From assembly GCA_947632485.1 (NCBI GenBank), contig CANRPJ010000014.1:1-64000 (forward strand): a DNA stretch of 64,000 bases, given 5' to 3'. Under the pieces are notes generated by a model. It was given only the letters and a program-made list of their open reading frames with translations, was not told the DNA's origin and did no database searches. Origin of the DNA: an uncultured Muribaculaceae bacterium (GTDB lineage Bacteria > Bacteroidota > Bacteroidia > Bacteroidales > Muribaculaceae). This document shows, piece by piece, positions 61,181 through 64,000 of the stretch; positions within the stretch are counted from its first letter, which is position 1, and each line of letters opens with the position of its first letter. Made by a program: the position numbers and the translations under genes.

Positions 61181-62149
61181 ATGGGTGCTAAGAATTTTTT
61201 GCGCGATTGGGCGCTGATAATGTGTATGGCCGTGGGGGTAGCCGCCTACTTCGTGTATGTGGCTCTTGAGCCAGGTCCTGAAGTGAGACGACTGGCGGGC
61301 GACGCCGTGGCGTGGCTGCAGCCGGTGATGATTTTCTGTATGCTCTTTCTTACTTTCTGCCGGATTGACCCTCGGGAACTCCGCCTCTGCAAATGGCATC
61401 TATGGCTCCTGCTGATCCAGTGTGGAATTTTTACAGCTATCGGATTGCCGCTTATCTGGATGCCACAGTGCGACGCCCGGGTGGTGCTCGAAGGAGCGAT
61501 GCTCTGCATGATATGCCCTACGGCTACGGCGGCGGCCGTGGTGACGCGCAAACTGGGAGGAAGCATTGCCCACGTCACTACTTATACTATCCTGATTAAC
61601 CTGGCGGCTTCGATTATAGTGCCGGTGCTCATTCCCTACGTGCACTCCAATCACGGAATGACTACCCTCAATGCCTCGCTGCTTATTCTCGGTAAGGTAT
61701 TTCCGCTCCTTCTGATGCCTTTTGTCGGAGCAATCTTATTGAGGTATCTATGGCCGAAAGCGCGCAAGGCGCTCGTGTCTGTTCCGGACCTGCCTTTCTA
61801 TATCTGGATGGTGGCACTTGCGCTGGCAATGACGGTGACCACTCGAAGCATCGCCCATAGTTCCGTGCCGCTCTCTACTCAGTTGTGGCTTGTGCTCGTA
61901 TCGCTGCTATGCTGTGTGTTTCAGTTCTGGGCAGGCCGGCACATCGGCGCCCGCTATGATGATGCCGTGTCGGCAGGGCAGGCGCTCGGACAGAAGAACA
62001 CCGTATTCGCTATTTGGCTGGGATTCACATTTTTCACTCCCATCACATCAATCGTAGGCGGCTTCTACAGCATCTGGCACAATGTAGCCAACTCCTGGCA
62101 GCTCTATAGGCATCGCAAGCAGGAGGCGGCAGCCGGAAACAAGGCTTAA
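61181..62149 (+). CDS. Bile acid:sodium symporter-like membrane transporter
   Basis: Inner-membrane protein of 322 residues with about nine or ten hydrophobic segments, of the BASS/arsenite-type transporter superfamily. M-L-C-M-I-C-P-T-A-T-A-A-A-V-V-T-R-K-L-G-G near residue 115 matches the family's crossover region, and G-Q-A-L-G-Q-K-N-T-V-F near 270 the second. The start is ATG 61181 because the promoter lies just before it. Substrate may be an organic anion; this is not determined by sequence. Confidence 0.75.
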   Translation: MGAKNFLRDWALIMCMAVGVAAYFVYVALEPGPEVRRLAGDAVAWLQPVMIFCMLFLTFCRIDPRELRLCKWHLWLLLIQCGIFTAIGLPLIWMPQCDARVVLEGAMLCMICPTATAAAVVTRKLGGSIAHVTTYTILINLAASIIVPVLIPYVHSNHGMTTLNASLLILGKVFPLLLMPFVGAILLRYLWPKARKALVSVPDLPFYIWMVALALAMTVTTRSIAHSSVPLSTQLWLVLVSLLCCVFQFWAGRHIGARYDDAVSAGQALGQKNTVFAIWLGFTFFTPITSIVGGFYSIWHNVANSWQLYRHRKQEAAAGNKA

Positions 62150-62158
62150 GGGAGACCG

Positions 62159-62932
62159 CTACACCTCTCCGTTGCGCCAGGCGTCAATGAGCTGTCGGCT
62201 CAGAGAGCCGGGGCGAGGCAGCGCTACAGCTTCTGCGCGGGTAAAAAAACGCGCTTCTCGAAGCTCACCATCATTGAGCGAAATATCTCCGCCGGCATAA
62301 TCAGCGGTGAAAGCGAGCATGAGATTAGAGGGGAAGGGCCACGACTGGCTGCCCCAGTAGCGCACGTTGGCGATTCGCAGTCCCGTCTCTTCCATCACTT
62401 CGCGGGCCACGCATTCTTCAAGCGTCTCTCCGGTCTCTACAAAACCCGCCACGAGCGCGAAAACCGGATTGCTGAAGCTCTTAGCCTGTGCGAGCAGGGC
62501 TTCATCGCCACGCTTCACGAGAACTACCATTGCCGGCGAAAGCTGAGGGAATACCTCTCGGCCGCACTCCGGGCAGAGCTTGCTTATATCGGTATGTCGC
62601 TTCATCTTGGCGCCGCAGCTTCCGCAGAAGCGGTTTGTCGAGTCCCATACGAGGAGTTCGCTGCCCCGATACGCAAGATGCGCCCTATGGTGCCCCAACT
62701 TTTCTTCAGCCTCCCGAAGCGGAATAGCCTTCAAGGGAGGTTGAATGGATTCCACCCGCATGGCGGTGAAAGGTTCCGGGGTCTCAAAGCCGCATTCCTG
62801 AAGCACTGAGCAACCGGCCTTTTTGATCTCGGCTACTGTGGGCAGTCTCCAGGTACCTGCAAATGTAGCGATGGTAGCAAGCTGGTTGTCAGCGGTTACC
62901 GCTACAGCCTGACGCGAATTATTATCTTCCAT
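62159..62932 (-). CDS. nudC: NAD+ diphosphatase/NudC-type Nudix hydrolase
   Basis: Nudix hydrolase of 257 residues that splits NAD(H) and may remove NAD caps from RNA. Zinc ribbon C-G-S-C...C-P-E-C near residues 100-120; Nudix box G-F-V-E-T-G-E-T-L-E-E-C then R-E-V-M-E-E-T-G-L near 165-187; the NudC marker S-Q-S-W-P-F-P (usual S-Q-P-W-P-F-P) follows. I start at ATG 62932 (M-E-D-N-N-S), which overlaps the end of folK by 11 bases; a start ten codons earlier is less likely. Confidence 0.9.
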   Translation of the reverse strand: MEDNNSRQAVAVTADNQLATIATFAGTWRLPTVAEIKKAGCSVLQECGFETPEPFTAMRVESIQPPLKAIPLREAEEKLGHHRAHLAYRGSELLVWDSTNRFCGSCGAKMKRHTDISKLCPECGREVFPQLSPAMVVLVKRGDEALLAQAKSFSNPVFALVAGFVETGETLEECVAREVMEETGLRIANVRYWGSQSWPFPSNLMLAFTADYAGGDISLNDGELREARFFTRAEAVALPRPGSLSRQLIDAWRNGEV

Positions 62933-63401
62933 TGCCTTCAGGTAGATTTGCGAGCATCTCATCGGCCGTAAGTCCGGTGACGGGGTGGCGCCAGCCGGGA
63001 GCTATCTCCCGGAGCGGTTCAAGGAAGAAACGGCGTTCCGCAAGCCGGGGGTGAGGGAGTTGAAGATCCGGTGTATCGGTCACCACATCGTCGATCGCCA
63101 TAATGTCGATATCCAGCTCCCGGTCGGTGTAGCTGCCGTCAGCATTTCGGTGCGGGCCCGGTGCGAGTTCCTTCTCGATAGCCTGAAGCCTCTTGAGTAC
63201 TTCTGCGGGCTCCAGATCGGTATTGAAGATTATGGCAAGATTAAGAAAGCTTCGCGGCGAATCGAAGCCCATAGGCTCCGACTCCACCGCGTGGCTCATT
63301 TCAAAGGGGCCGAACTCCATGCCTACTCTGCGCATGGCCCGGCTGAGCATCAGGCGCCGATCGCCCAGATTACTCCCCATATTAATCATTACGCAGGCCA
63401 T
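62922..63401 (-). CDS. folK: 6-hydroxymethyl-7,8-dihydropterin pyrophosphokinase
   Basis: Transfers pyrophosphate from ATP to hydroxymethyl-dihydropterin in folate synthesis; 159 residues as usual. G-S-N-L-G-D-R near the N-terminus, F-L-N-L-A-I near residue 53, R-E-L-D-I-D-I-M near 94 (the metal-binding Asp pair), and L-P-H-P-R-L-A-E-R-R-F near 113. It lies 12 bases after infB and overlaps the nudC-like gene by 11 bases. Confidence 0.94.
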   Translation of the reverse strand: MACVMINMGSNLGDRRLMLSRAMRRVGMEFGPFEMSHAVESEPMGFDSPRSFLNLAIIFNTDLEPAEVLKRLQAIEKELAPGPHRNADGSYTDRELDIDIMAIDDVVTDTPDLQLPHPRLAERRFFLEPLREIAPGWRHPVTGLTADEMLANLPEGNGR

Positions 63402-63413
63402 CTGCCTCCAGAG

Positions 63414-64000
63414 TTAGAGCGTCTTCTTGACTGCCACTTCCTCGAAGCCTTCGATGAGGTCGCCTTCGCGGATATCATTGTAGCCCGCTACGGAGAGACC
63501 GCATTCATAGCCCGAAACTACTTCCTTCACATCGTCTTTGAAGCGCTTGAGCGATCCAAGGTCGCCAGTATAGATCACGATGCCGTCGCGGATCACGCGC
63601 ACCTTGCAGGCGCGTTTGATCTTGCCGTCGCGAACCATAGCGCCGGCGATGGTGCCGACTTTCGATATGTGGTAGGTCTGAAGCACTTCGGCAGTACCCG
63701 TAATCTCCTCCTTAATTTCCGGCGAAAGCATACCTTCCATTGCGTCTTTCACCTCCTCTATCGCCTTGTAGATCACCGAGTAGAGACGTATCTCCACGCC
63801 TTCTTTATCGGCCTCTCTGCGGGCAGCTCCCGAAGGACGCACCTGGAAGCCGATTATGATTGCTTCGGAAGCGGCGGCCAGAGTGACATCGCTTTCGGAG
63901 ATCGCGCCTACACCCTTATGAAGCACATTGACCTGCACCTCCGGCGTAGAGAGTTTGATGAGCGAGTCGGAGAGAGCCTCCACGGAACCATCTACGTCGC
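63414..64000 (-). CDS. infB: Translation initiation factor IF-2, C-terminal part
   Basis: The last 195 codons of infB, continuing past the window edge. Visible are the end of domain III/C1 ([22 protein letters not shown]) and the C2 domain that binds fMet-tRNA ([18 protein letters not shown], and the terminal G-Y-E-C-G-L-S-V then I-R-E-G-D). IF-2 directs initiator tRNA to the ribosome. folK follows in the same direction after 12 bases. Confidence 0.97.
   Translation of the reverse strand, partial: DVDGSVEALSDSLIKLSTPEVQVNVLHKGVGAISESDVTLAAASEAIIIGFQVRPSGAARREADKEGVEIRLYSVIYKAIEEVKDAMEGMLSPEIKEEITGTAEVLQTYHISKVGTIAGAMVRDGKIKRACKVRVIRDGIVIYTGDLGSLKRFKDDVKEVVSGYECGLSVAGYNDIREGDLIEGFEEVAVKKTL

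Overview
The window looks like chromosome of a Bacteroidales bacterium, most likely a Muribaculaceae-type gut commensal; the family-level placement is my inference. Supporting signs are the many promoters of the Bacteroidetes type (TTTG or TTG, about 19-20 bases, then TAnnTTTG, as before the genes at 61181, 16156 and 39729), the almost complete absence of Shine-Dalgarno sites, family content typical of the phylum (DUF3857 transglutaminases, DUF3098, DUF4831, DUF2027, BspA-like LRR proteins, GH97/GH31/GH13, large outer-membrane beta-barrels) and fused murF-alr and nnrE-nnrD genes. GC is moderately high, and no tRNA, rRNA, CRISPR or prophage is visible.

Layout: 0-3.8 kb, a large LRR/BIG2 surface protein that stops abruptly at the window edge, with a structured leader. 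3.8-6.6 kb, an esterase, an AlkD-like repair protein, then a gene graveyard (quinone oxidoreductase remnant, membrane-protein remnant, REP-associated transposase with one nonsense codon). 6.6-14 kb, secA and two DUF3857 proteins, the second without catalytic residues. 14-19 kb, an NlpE-like lipoprotein, an SDR, and a DsbA-like/PoxB/MarR redox cluster. 19-29 kb, a long minus-strand housekeeping run ftsX-DUF3098-uppP-truB-queA-sufB-phoH-DUF2027 ending in a secreted GH13. 29-33 kb, proC and murF-alr, then an IS200-like transposase within a REP cluster. 33-43 kb, minus-strand housekeeping: xseB/xseA/DUF4831/nnr, a lipoprotein, fructose-bisphosphate aldolase, surE, a glycosyltransferase and mtaB. 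43-50 kb, plus-strand rluB-asnS-Lnb-like protein-phosphatase-fold pseudoenzyme, then three phased palindromes and an AAA/DUF4143 ATPase. 50-61 kb, a CPBP protease, a HigBA-type toxin-antitoxin pair directly behind a GH31, a SulP transporter, a small membrane protein, an outer-membrane barrel and GH97. 61-64 kb, a bile-acid-symporter-like transporter, nudC-like, folK and the 3' end of infB.

Most of the window is conserved core genome. The most unusual content is in the gaps: two unrelated REP/transposase systems, the 33-bp phased palindromes before the AAA ATPase, the readable extension upstream of secA, a candidate small RNA before proC, two small membrane-protein genes, and the co-transcribed Lnb-like/pseudophosphatase pair.
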